Positions 46,982-57,440 of a stretch of 64,000 nt of DNA are shown here, in pieces. Both the position numbers and the translations under genes were made by a program. The DNA lies in contig CP136063.1 of the NCBI GenBank assembly GCA_032622095.1, positions 182,013,956 to 182,077,955 on the forward strand, in the 5' to 3' direction. Source of the stretch: Siphonodentalium dalli. Its lineage: Eukaryota; Mollusca; Scaphopoda; Gadilida; Siphonodentaliidae. The notes under the pieces are model-generated. The model was given only the letters and a program-made list of their open reading frames with translations, was not told where the DNA came from and searched no databases. How positions within the stretch are numbered: position 1 is the stretch's first letter; each line of letters begins with the position of its first letter.

Positions 46982-47310
46982 CACATAATTTGCCCATAAA
47001 AGCAGTTTCATAATTATCGATAAGAGACACGTTTAATATCAGCGCGTGCGATGACGTCACATCGTTCTTCAAATGACTTGCGATCGCTGCGGTTTTTATC
47101 GTTGTTTTCGATGGATATTTCGCATTGCTTCGCGTTTATTTGATCATGTGATAAAAAGTATCTCACACTCGTCCTATTTTATACGTAATTTATCAACCTC
47201 GTCCACTAAATTCTATTTGAGCCTCGGTAAACCTCGGCTCAAATCGAATTTAGTGAACTCGGTTGATAAATTCCGTATAAAATAGAAACTCATGTGAGAT
47301 CCTCTATTTA
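46982..47310 (+). mobile_element. One-sided foldback element with leader, copy 2
   Basis: Collinear with 36491-36830; the leader includes GCGATGACGTCACATCG, a full TGACGTCA site that is degenerate (TGACGCCA) in copy 1. The palindrome arms are nearly identical between copies. Confidence 0.75.
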
Positions 47311-47574
47311 TTATATACCGTCATCTGGATTACACGTGTGTTATTATATTGTATCGGGAGATGGGCTTCATAAGTTGGAAAAACTTGTGCCCCAATCCCT
47401 TTTGTATATATTATGCAAATAAATTATGTTTCAAGTCACAGCTCTCTGGTAAATAACTCAGTTAATTTGAAAATGTAGCTACACTCCTTGAACATTACGG
47501 TTTTGGAAGAATTGACATGGTCGTCTGCTAATTCGTTGACACCTGGTGTCTACCACTGAGAGTCGGACCATGTG

Positions 47575-47735
47575 ATGGTTTGTGTCCCCTTATTCTCCTA
47601 TTCAGTCTCTGTGAAAAGCCGACATAAATCCTAACAAATCTGTTAAATCTGTTAGGGATTTCCGTCGGCTTTTCAAAGAGACTGGCTCCTATAGCCTCCT
47701 ATAGTGAGAGGTCCTAGCAGATATCAAACCATAAT
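47575..47735. mobile_element. Foldback palindrome
   Basis: CAGTCTCTGTGAAAAGCCGAC pairs with GTCGGCTTTTCAAAGAGACTG around a loop near 47640. Weaker pairing extends outward (ATTCTCCTA / TAGCCTCCTA). A fragment is at 14785. Confidence 0.65.
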
Positions 47736-47762
47736 CGCGCAGCATTACAAGAGTTGTGCTCT

Positions 47763-48202
47763 GTTTACACTGGTGTAAATAGGGTTCGGAGTGACATCTA
47801 GCGGATAGGAGAGAATAAAATAGACACTGGGCCCTGATTGGTCAATAGCCTTGTATGGTTTTTGCATAAAACAATCATCACACCTCTTCCTTATGATTTC
47901 CCATAGGTAAAATAGCCATTGGCACAGGAATTAACCGTTTGTAGTGAAGTTTGAATTTTTTGGTGTGGTCTAAAATATGACAGTATTTTTTTTATGCGGT
48001 TCTGACACTAGTTACGAAAACACAAGATTTAAAGGCGAATTCCCTGCTAGACGGACATGATTTTTTTTGCGTAAAAGTTTCCTCAAATGTCAATTTTTCA
48101 GATTTAAAGAAAAATTTGGACCCAAAATTTATATTGCCAACAGTATACTCTAAAATGTTAGCACTGAGGCCTATGGAAAACGTTTACACCAGTGTAACCT
48201 AA
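47763..48202. mobile_element. ~440-bp element with palindromic TIRs
   Basis: TTTACACTGGTGTAAA (47766-47781) and CGTTTACACCAGTGTAACC (48181-48199) are inverted matches; each terminus is itself palindromic (TTACACYRGTGTAA). The interior is non-coding. Confidence 0.5.
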
Positions 48203-48840
48203 ATGGTGAGCTCAGATCTGTGAATGTGCAATTAATACTATTTGAATGTTGATGATGGAATACAAATTATAATGTGTCCAACTTCTGCTGAATTTCCTGC
48301 ATGAGTAATATTCTATTCTGCTACTTTACTATATATCGTCCGCATACAATGCTGTAGGTAATGTTAAAATGGGGAATGAAATGTTCCCACAAAGACGTTC
48401 CCTAAATATACGAGTGTCACATTCTAACGTATAAAAATTGGTTATCTAACCCACCGGAAGAAGCACTTAACAGAATGCGAACACATGAGCTCAATTATCG
48501 CGAACGAAGGCATTTGTCAGAGTTTATTTGCTTAAGCTTTCGCCACATTTGTGACAATTTCATGATATTTGTAACATATTACATATGAAAGTTGGCATTA
48601 AAATAACACTACTGTTTGGTTATATGCACGCTATTTTCTATTTTGATCTAACCACTTGATGAGCACCACAGTTGGTGACGGCACATTAAAATAGAATACT
48701 ATACCAGCGGGTGTGCTCTGAACACGGAATAGGGTTATATCTGACAACCGTTATATAAACACCTCAAAATAAGTAAGTTTCCTGAATATATTGTACTTTA
48801 TCTCTTGAATCACGTGGCCCGATTACATAGCAAATTTATT
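48203..48840. other. Unassigned sequence
   Basis: Nothing recognised. Confidence 0.45.
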
Positions 48841-48851
48841 GAGAGTAAACA

Positions 48852-49246
48852 CTTAATTGATAAATGATGACGTGAAATAATTCATGAGAGTCTGCAGGGT
48901 CGTTGTACAAACACGAGAGCGCATTGCGATCGAGCGTTTTTACAAAATAGTTATTCAATTCTTTAATCTCAATAAATCAATAATCATGATATATGAGATA
49001 TACAAGATTCAAATACAAATATATGACAAAAGCACATTTAACAGGTACATAAATATATTTTATAGTATATGTAATATTAATGTTAATGCATACATTGAAG
49101 GCACATCCACCCAAAAACAGGGTGGATGTGCCCGATAATATATATAAGACTATCTATTTATTTGATACTTTGATACTCGCGTTTTTACAAAATAGTCACT
49201 GCATGCATGCGTCGAATGAATTATTTCGCGTCACCAGTTCAATTAA
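48852..49246. mobile_element. ~395-bp element with ~30-bp TIRs
   Basis: TTAATTGATAAATGATGACG then GAAATAATTCA (48852-48884) is inverted at 49216-49246 (TGAATTATTTCGCGTCACC .. TTCAATTAA). Inside are two direct copies of GCGTTTTTACAAAATAGT (48935 and 49180) and a perfect hairpin at 49100-49132. Confidence 0.6.
49100..49132. repeat. Perfect 13-bp hairpin
   Basis: GGCACATCCACCC, loop AAAAACA, GGGTGGATGTGCC. Terminator-like in shape but without a T-run, and in a eukaryotic context; it sits mid-element. Confidence 0.8.
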
Positions 49247-49417
49247 GTGATTATTCTGTTTCTTATATTCCACTATAACCATCTGATTTATCAGAAATCC
49301 GAATAATACCGCCATTATAACCATGACACATACATTTCGATAGCGCGTATGAATACATAACGCGCTAGTTAAAGTGACATAATTCACTAGTGAAATTATC
49401 GTTTATAATCACTCGAG

Positions 49418-49884
49418 AAATAAGGATTAACTGTCATGTGGACTGTTTTTATGGAGATGTAACCGTGAGGTAAGTGGTCATAACGGGTTTTACATACGAA
49501 GGGTTTTACATACAAGTTATGACCACTTACCTCACGGTTACATCTCCATAAAAACATTTAGCGAAAAAGCCACTTTTGTAAATGTATTTAAATCGAAAAG
49601 TGTATCGTGACAAAACCAGCCCAAAATATCCCACAGCACCCTTGGCAAAAGTTAACAGGAACAATTGAAATCCGATGATTTATTAAGTCAATCATGCGCG
49701 AATCTAAATGCGCCCAAAACATTACGCGTTCGTCTTTCCAAACCCAAATGACGTATCGATGTTGTTATGAGCTTGCAGTTATTAGGTGTTGCGCATTCAC
49801 CGAGAAATAATTGCAACTGGCCACGTGGGCGCCGACCAATCAGAATGCTGGATTTAGTGATGACAACACTTAGTATGTAAATAT
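49418..49884 (+). mobile_element. One-sided foldback element, copy 2
   Basis: Collinear with 24131-24630, but the outer ~36 bp of the right palindrome arm are deleted (arm runs directly from CATCTCCATAAAAA into ACATTTAGCGAAAAAGCC) and the loop has a duplicated GGGTTTTACATAC segment. Tail conserved to TTAGTATGTAAATAT. Confidence 0.75.
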
Positions 49885-50119
49885 ATCAAGGTAAATCACA
49901 CATAGGCGTGTAATAAAGACTTATAATCAGTATCATAAGATACTACGTCACGTAATGACAAAATGCAGAGTGGTTACCGCATTGAGTAAGTTCTTTTTGA
50001 GTGGAAGTGGTGTCAAAATAAACAAAAGGGTTAGCACATGAAAGATGGCTCTGGTCAAGTTTAAATGCCCATAAGAGTGAATCTGTTCAACCGAGAATCA
50101 CTAAAATTGGACGAACTAT

Positions 50120-50790
50120 AAAGAATCATATTTCAGAACTAAGGGGCATAACGCAGATATAAATAACACAAATTGGAAAAAAATGGTTTTTAAACTCAAT
50201 CAAGATATTGTTGTGAAAAATCCATATACCCAACATGAATGGAATCGGTTGACGTTTGTTCAAGTTTTTGCATTAATGGTCATCAAATTGCTAAAAATAG
50301 ACAAACTGAGGGCCGTAACTCAGGTAAAACAAATCGGCAAAACTGGTTTTCGAAATCGATCGAGATATTGTTGTGAAAGTTCCATATACCCAATATGAAC
50401 GGAATCGGTTGAAGTTTGATTAAGTTATCACGCTAACGGTCATACAATTGCAAAAAAAGAGCTGGTTTTCGAACTCGATCGAGATTTTGTTGTGAAAGGT
50501 CAATAGTATCATATATGAATGTAATCGGTTGACGTTTGCTCATGTTTGTTTACTCGCTAACCGCTAACGGTCATAAAATTGCTAGAAAAAATAGTCAAAC
50601 GAATGGACGTGAATCAGGTAGAAAGGATAGGACAAATCTGGTTTTCGAACATGTTAAAGATCTTGTTGTGAAAAATTCATATACCAAATATGAATGAAAT
50701 TGGTTGACGTTTGTTCAAGTTATCGCGCTAACAGACATCACGTTTCTATAAATATAAATAAACGGCATAACTCTGGTTAGAAAGTCGGGG
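50120..50790 (+). repeat. Tandem array of diverged ~130-165-bp units
   Basis: Repeated CTGGTTTTCGAA.TCGATCGAGAT, GTTGTGAAA..TC.ATATACC and GAATCGGTTGACGTTTG. Related in style to the 'gggccataactc' arrays (GGCATAACTCTGG at 50766) but a distinct family. Confidence 0.7.
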
Positions 50791-50834
50791 CGGACCCGTT
50801 TTTCCCTGTACAGATAAGAGCTCTGCTGTCGCAC

Positions 50835-51299
50835 ATGACATTTAATTCACGCACCAAAATTTGTCAGAATCTATTTGTTGTCGCCCGCCTGGGCGTCCGC
50901 CCGCCCCCGACTACTGTCCCTCACCAAACCATAAGTCGAGTTTTAAACGCGACTAAAAACCTTATTGGTGGTGTAACAATAATTAAAAGAATTATTTTAA
51001 GAACAACGTTGTTTGCATATAAACATCATGTCACGTCAAGATTTGGGTGTCAGTGCATTGAAGAGCCAAACATGTTACAGAACCTGGCTTTTGTTTACAT
51101 AACACAGCATAAGAACTTGACACTAATAAACTATTTATGCGATATTTATGACTGGTGTAAAACCAAAGCATATCTACTTTTGAATATTCTTTCTGTGTAT
51201 GACAGCTTTAACGGGTGTGCATATTTTAACATCATACCCACCGCGAAGGCCATCAGTGCTTTCAACAAATTCCGTAGACATATTTGTACGTTCAAATGA
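50835..51299 (+). other. Open frame of 154 codons, unrecognised
   Basis: ATG-initiated and intronless, with a short Pro-rich patch (VRPPPTTVPHQ) near residue 22. No signal peptide, membrane segment or domain recognised. Its length is notable for this AT-rich window, but nothing else supports coding. Confidence 0.2.
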
Positions 51300-51511
51300 T
51301 CCATGTCATACCAAATAGTGTACTAATTAGTGTGTATATATGCTAGGAAAAGATAGCGTTTGTGCTATATTGCATACTTCTTCGAAAACGACACTTCCTG
51401 GTGTTCAAGACAAGCTTCTTTTTTCTACAAACATAATACACAGACGAATGGACATGACAATTGATCACCTCAGCGCCCCCATCACATTTGGTACGTTACA
51501 TTCGATGTACA

Positions 51512-52025
51512 GTACCAGTCAGAAGAAGTTGTATATTGAGTCGCGCCTTTATTTCGAAAAAGGCGCGGTTATAGCACGATGTCAAAATCTGTCGCGCTTA
51601 TTATCGCGATATTGAGCACAGAATATTGCGATATTAAGCGCGCATTGTCGTAATATTGAGCGCGACATAATTTCATACAGACCCGATAGTGTTATATGTA
51701 TATTAGATAAATACTGTGCATATAGCGTACATATATCGCATTTACAACTATATTTATATAGAAATCTAAAACATTGTCTCTATATATGCCAAACAATATA
51801 GAAGAAGCAACAATTTTCTATAAATATCACAATTTTGAGCGCAAGATGTCGCAATATTAAGCCCGCGATATCGCAATATTAAGCGCGAAATATTGCGATA
51901 TTAAGCGCAAAATATTGCAATAATATCGCAAGCGGCGCGCCTATAAGCGTTTCCACTTGCAATATTATTGCGATATTTAGCGCGAAAATAGTGCGCTTAA
52001 TATACCACTTCTTTTGACTGGTGCT
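51512..52025. mobile_element. ~514-bp TIR element with GCGATATTAAGCGC repeats
   Basis: Left end ACCAGTCAGAAGAAGTTGTA then TATTGAG; right end CTTAATA then TACCACTTCTTTTGACTGGT: inverted termini of about 30 bp with few mismatches. The sub-terminal zones carry many copies of [AT]ATTGCGATATTAAGCGCG and its complement (51590-51660 and 51840-51985), so the element can fold extensively. The centre (51660-51830) is AT-rich. Non-coding. Confidence 0.7.
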
Positions 52026-52927
52026 ATATCACTTAAGTAGCCCGTGAATCCGGCTTCGTATTTTTTAGTAAGACACGCGTGGAATATCGGCACTCGCAGT
52101 GAAGTGAAATGGTATCGATGTCAATGCCGGAATTGTTATTATGATGTTAACTAGAATATAATATACTAGCAGGGTTACCCGGCGTTGCCCAGGTTAATGC
52201 GATGTGTAACCATCTGTATGCTGTGGATATTTGTTGGGAATAGAGAACACTCTTGTTCAAAGTGTTATACGTTTTCTCATAAATTGTATATTCAAATAGC
52301 ATCACAAAACATGATTATTACAGTAATGGAATATAAGTAGTGGCCCACCTTGTCAATTGTCATTCTGTTTATCGCGATTAATCCGTTCCACCAATAATGA
52401 AGTATTTATTTATTTACAACTGCGTATACGTTATAATATGATACATGGACATCATAGCGACATTAGTTCGCATAAATAAAAGATGACAATTGGGTTTTAC
52501 ATATTGAGATGTATCAATCAATCTAGTGGGTTGGACTAAGATCTCGAGGATACCTGGCTATCATATCTCCATGACGATACAGATGTTTCAAAGAAATTTC
52601 CAGGTGCTCCTCTGTTCATGGTGCTATATATTGCCTAAATATTCTCAGTTTCAACGAAATGTTGCTGCGCGTGCATATCAGCTACATTTGCCAGACACAG
52701 AGCGAGATTTTGAGTTGTTTATGTCAGTCGATGAGTCTGTTCTAAACCCCTTGTCAGATGTCAGTATTGGGAGGATCCTGAAAAGTCATGTGCTACTAAC
52801 TGCATTTTATTGTATATCAGAAGAAACTATATATGACTGCACACTGTGCCCACTATTTTTGAACAGGCCTTCCATATATCCTGACAAATTGTAACTTTTT
52901 GTGTGGAAACTGTATTGAATGGAACAG

Positions 52928-54032
52928 TGAAGTGAGTGGTTCGGGGGGCTAACCCGGGATTGTCGGAAGCACCGAATGGTAACTCCCCTTAATCCCTCAT
53001 GTTGTTGCCTTTATTGATGAATCATAAAATAAAAATAAAATAAAAAAGGTAAGCATTTTGTGATGGTGATTATTTTTTCTTTTTTCTTTTCTTTTTTGGG
53101 TGTGCTTTCTCTGTTGATGATTTTGGTGACGGAGGAGATTTCTGTTGATGTTGTCGCATGAGGAGTTCTAATTGTTCTTGTTGGTCTTTCATGTTTCGCT
53201 CCGCTCTTTCCCGATTTCTTTCGGAGTCAGTAATAATTTCTTCTACATATCTGGTGGTGTCTGTACTGGTATTGTTGTTGCTGGTGGTAGAGCTGGGGGA
53301 CACCGGGATGTGTTGGTAATCCGGTGTCCGTGGTGGCATGCAATCCAGTTCCACCTCGAAGCTGGCGGCAGGAACAGCAGGGGTGGTTTCCTGCTCCCTT
53401 TCTCCGCTCCCATCGACGACGACAGCAGGGACCCCCGGCAGATCCACGGAGTCCCTGCTAGCTGGTACGATGTCGCCTGTCTCCATGCAGGTCGGGTCGT
53501 CTGGGCGTCTCTCAGACAACTCCGACCTACCGGCTGTGACACTGGACGTCGGCTGAACCACACGGGGAGGGGTGACTGGCAGATCAACAGTCACCCCTTC
53601 TTCTTCCATTTCGCCCGTCTGGCGGCGTCCCTTCTTCTCCTTGATGGCGTCTTCTTCTTAGGCGGCCCCTTCTTCTTCTTCCCACTCAGATGACAGGAGG
53701 CAGTCTTGGAGTTGGTGTCCCGGGCTTGCGATCTCTGGATGCCAGCATCTTCAGTCCGGAACTCCAGGCAAAGGGTCAGGTAGCCCCTGCTAGACTGGAG
53801 ACTCCAGTTAGCAATGTCAACTACCGAACACCTTTGCACTGCGGCCAACACGGCGTCTGGGATTAAATCCATAAGCCTAATCTAAAACCGTCTCATGCAC
53901 TGGCGTTAAGCACGGGGGCAGCTGCACCCGGAGGCGCGGCCACACGACTCACCCGTGCTCAACGCTCTGACAAAAGAGGAACTAGTCAGATCGAAGCAAT
54001 CACGACCTTTTCGCTCCACTCTCCTGCCAGAG
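52928..54032 (-). mobile_element. 1.1-kb retroelement inserted in B, with 13-bp TSD
   Basis: The 13-bp target TTGAATGGAACAG occurs at 52915-52927 and again at 54033-54045, but only once in the matching place of A (complement near 31115). The 1105 bp between are absent from A. Minus-strand orientation is given by the ORF1-like gene. The 3' side (52928-53065) has AATAAAGGC and an A/T-rich (AAAAT)n stretch, then ~90 bp ending CACTCACTTCA. No reverse transcriptase is present, so it is nonautonomous or internally deleted. Confidence 0.8.
53070..53872 (-). pseudogene. ORF1-like gene of the inserted retroelement, frameshifted
   Basis: Two minus-strand frames overlap. The first (53872-53591, 93 codons, MDLIPDAVLAAVQRC .. 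then a Lys/Arg-rich stretch with TPSRRRRDAARRAKW) runs into a stop, while the next frame (53609-53070) continues EEEGVTVDLPVTPPRVV, a Thr/Pro/Ser-rich region, a coiled-coil-like segment (DSERNRERAERNMKDQQEQL) and a poly-Lys end (KKRKKKK). A one-base shift at about 53600-53610 in a GAA/AAG run would join them into one ~265-residue basic protein. The SPSR/TPSR-xRRDxxR motif after a basic stretch is, from memory, common in gag-like ORF1 proteins of invertebrate non-LTR elements; an RNA-binding role is inference. The shift could be a recent mutation or a sequencing error. Confidence 0.65.
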
Positions 54033-55525
54033 TTGAATGGAACAGACTCAATTTTGTTATAATATATATGCAATCCTCTGACGGTTCGAGGTCTCTCAGT
54101 TTGCACGAATATATGTATCTTTTCAATAGAATGATAAATATACGTTTAATGCTTCTTCTATGTATCTCTTTTTGCTAGCTCATTGTGTGAATGTCCTGAT
54201 TGCCATCCCCATATAAATATGACAATTAAGAAGATATAATTGTTCAAGTGACTTATAAGTGGGTTACCATTTGTCGGGATTGTGAAATGTGAACGCCCAA
54301 ATCTCCTTAAAATGATATGGAGATGGCCTGTGTGACTATACAAATTCGTATCAAATTGAACATCCCCATATCTCTCACCCATAGGGCACCAATTTGTTGT
54401 GTCTAAACCACACGATAAGATTCCTCGCATCACGGAGAAGAATATGTAGCAATCTGGTGGAAATCGGCACTAAACAAATAGATATAATGTCTCTCTCATC
54501 TCTATACACCACTGACTCGAATGGCCACACTTGTGACATCCCTTAAACCACACAATTACACTCATGATATCATGGAGATGATTGTTTATAAGTTTGGTGA
54601 TAATCGGCGACTAAACAATGTTTTTTTTAAATCAAATTTGGTGCCAATCCCTCCCTCCCCATCTCTCACCTAAACAGCACCACTATGGCGTCTTTAAATC
54701 ACACAATCAGATTCCTCGTATCATGGACAAGAACGTGTATCAATTTGGTGGAAATTGGCGCCAAAAAAAATGTGCATCAATTTTGATGCCCCCGTCCCTT
54801 TCAATACACCCCTGACTCGAATGAGGCCACACTTGACAGATATAAGCCACACCATTAGACTCCTCATACCATGGAGATGCTTTCGTATAAGTGTGGTGGC
54901 AATCAGCGACTAAACCAATTATTATCAAATTTAGTGCCCACCCCTCCCAATCTCTCATCCAAACGACAACAATTTGGCGTTGTTAAATCGCACAATTAGA
55001 TTCCCTGTATCACGAAGAAGAATATATATCAATTTGGTGGAAATCGGCGCTAAAATTAGTTTTATCAATTTTGGTGCCCCTCTCCCCTTTCGTGCAAATC
55101 TGACTCGAACGACGCCACTTTTGACATATTTAAACCACACCGTTGGATTCTTCATATCATGGGGATGATTATATTTAAGTTTCGTGGCAATCGGCGACAG
55201 AAACAAAATTCTGCCCCTCCCCCTTCCGGGCACCCCTGACGCGAACGGCGCGACTTTTGCCATATTTAAAGCACACCATTAGATTCCTCATATTATGGGG
55301 ATGATTATATATATTAAGTTTCGTGGCAATCGCCGACAAATTTTTTTTCTGCCCCTCCCCCTTTTCTGCCCCTGACAACAACGGCGTCACTTTAGAAAAT
55401 TTTAACCCCGACCATTATCTTTCTCGTAAAAAGTTACTCCTAGTAGACCCCTTTGGCATTATCTAGATGGTCCCCTGTGAATTTCTATAGAACACAGACA
55501 GACAGTCGCAAATATAGATATAGAT

Positions 55526-55740
55526 ATTTTTATGTTCAATTTATGTTGGGTTGTTTTGTGTTGACTGTGAGATAAACCAGGTTGAAAAGGGCGGTTGAAC
55601 AATTTTGTCAACATGAAAACACATTTAAAATGGAACTATTTATTTCTTGAATGTGTCTTTACTTCCTCATTGGTTGTGATAAGGAAATCAATATTAATTT
55701 GGTTTAACCACGGTCGTTTCGAGACAGTTTTTCCTTGCTA
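55526..55740. other. Short unassigned stretch after B
   Basis: Nothing recognised. Confidence 0.4.
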
Positions 55741-55741
55741 A

Positions 55742-55912
55742 AATGTGATTATGTCATAAAATGTATCTCGAATTTGCCGAAATTCTATACGAAATTGATT
55801 AACCCCGTCCACTAAATTCGATTCGAGCCTTGCTAAACCTCGGCTCGAATTTAGTGCACCCAGTTAATACATTTCGTATAGAATTGCGACTCGTTACATA
55901 TCCTCTATTATA
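55742..55912. mobile_element. Foldback related to the 36.5/47.0-kb family
   Basis: AATTCTATACGAAATTGATTAA pairs with a TTAATACATTTCGTATAGAATT-type arm; apex region CGAGCCTTGCTAAACCTCGG closely resembles CCTCGGTAAACCTCGG of the 36.5-kb element, but the leader is missing and arm sequence is diverged. Confidence 0.6.
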
Positions 55913-57010
55913 TGTTATACCCATCACCACTGACATTAATTCCACTACACGAACTCATACGGAAGGGCTATATTTATTCTTCGCATGTGTTTTATCGTTA
56001 GTATTGACTATACTCTGGGAATACAACAACATTCAAAAAGAACATCATGGCCCTGGTGGTGCCCTGGGGTCATTCAGGATCCGACATAATACACCATTGG
56101 GCATGAGGTCGAGTAAGTACATGTCAGATATATAAGCAAGTGTGATTTGACAGACTGTCTTATCGACTTAATACAAAACAGCACCCGGGGAACGGTTTGA
56201 GTATAATTGAGTAAGTAGTCAGGTTGAGTCACTTATATTCAGTTCACATCCTGGTTAAGTGGTCATGTTAATTTGCTGGTGGGTCCTGCTTAAATGATAT
56301 GATGCTGGTAGGGCAAACTGATGCTGTTAAGAAAATGTACCGTTATATTTTATCAACTGCGAGCGATTTGGAAAAATATTATTGTCTGCATGAATAGTTT
56401 ATGAACATATGTGGTTTAAAATATGTTGATCATGAATGCTCGGGTGTTTGCAATAAGTGTTTGATAAGGGTCGTTTTGCAACAGAAAACACTGTCACTGT
56501 TGCTGCATTCGTTCAGATCAGCCAAAGGTCGTGAAAATGACAACTCTAGAAACAACTTTTGGTATATTTTCAGCCCCACCAGCATCATAGCAGTTCAGCA
56601 GGACACACCAGCATCGTAACAAATTAGCAGGACCACTTAACCATGTATGTTTCCGTGAGTATCCACACAGCGACCATGTGTACAGACCGTGTATCATTAA
56701 AGCACAAGAAAACTAAGATGCACGCATCAGGTCACCCATAAACTATTTAGCATAGAATAATTCAGCTCTGTGAATTGTCCTGCAAATTATTGATTTCAAT
56801 AATCTATTGTAGATATGCAAATATTCCATAGAGTAATTGGCACAAAGGACAAACGAAGGGGAGATATTGGTAAATAAGGGCAACGTTTCTTTTTGTTGCA
56901 TGTAATGTCCAAACAGGATATCCAGATGTGGTAAGAAAACAGATTGGCACTGTTTTCACTAACTCGAGGAAGTTTCCCTTAAGGAAAGTAGAGGCATGGA
57001 TGGTAATCAT
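55913..57010. other. Unassigned sequence
   Basis: No gene or repeat recognised. Confidence 0.45.
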
Positions 57011-57017
57011 GACATGT

Positions 57018-57440
57018 TAAGTAATGCCCAAAGTAATTGACCACTTAACCACAGCAGAATTATGGGTAATTTTTCAGGATTTAATGGGAAATATGGCTTG
57101 TTGTCATTCATCTTAAAGCTCTCGGTAAGAGCTTTCCGATGAATGGCAACAAGCGATATTTTCCCACTAAATCGTGAAAAATTACCGATAATTCTGTTCT
57201 TTTTTGGCTGGTCTCGATATAGCAAAGTTACAAAGTTGTCAACAATACTCAAATGTGAAGAGTACAACAAAAAGATATGATATTCTGTTTGTTTATGAGT
57301 CATTTAAAGGATATAAAAAAATCTGAATAGTAATGCTCTCGATGAAGGCGATCAGTGTATTTAAGAAAGATATAAGATATTTCCAAGTACATGTAAGTCC
57401 TGAAAAAAATACTTGGTCAATTACTTTGGGCATTACTGTA
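57018..57440. mobile_element. Tc1/mariner-type MITE, 423 bp
   Basis: TA-AGTAATGCCCAAAGTAATT at the left and AATTACTTTGGGCATTACTG-TA at the right: ~24-bp inverted termini with the terminal CAGT (left C lost) in TA. An internal palindrome (57060-57200, AGAATTATGGGTAATTTTTC / GAAAAATTACCGATAATTCT) contains the core shared with 25250-25368. Non-coding. Confidence 0.75.

Larger units (their letters stand above)
52164..55525 (+). mobile_element. Element B, inverted partner of A, with a nested insertion
   Basis: Same ends as A (TACTAGCAGGGTTACCCGG .. CAAATATAGATATAGAT) on the plus strand. Without the 1.1-kb insertion and its duplicated target, B is about 2.24 kb versus 3.46 kb for A; the difference is mainly that B lacks A's internal large duplication. 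The frame corresponding to A's 79-codon frame is longer here (52526-52894, 122 codons, containing NVAARAYQLHLPDTERDF) and similar in sequence, but has no recognised domain. A and B appear about 95 percent identical over long stretches by eye. Confidence 0.75.

Noticed and set aside
53172-53693. 173-codon plus-strand frame
   Set aside because: It is antisense to the ORF1-like gene, whose basic and coiled-coil features and conserved motif are on the minus strand.
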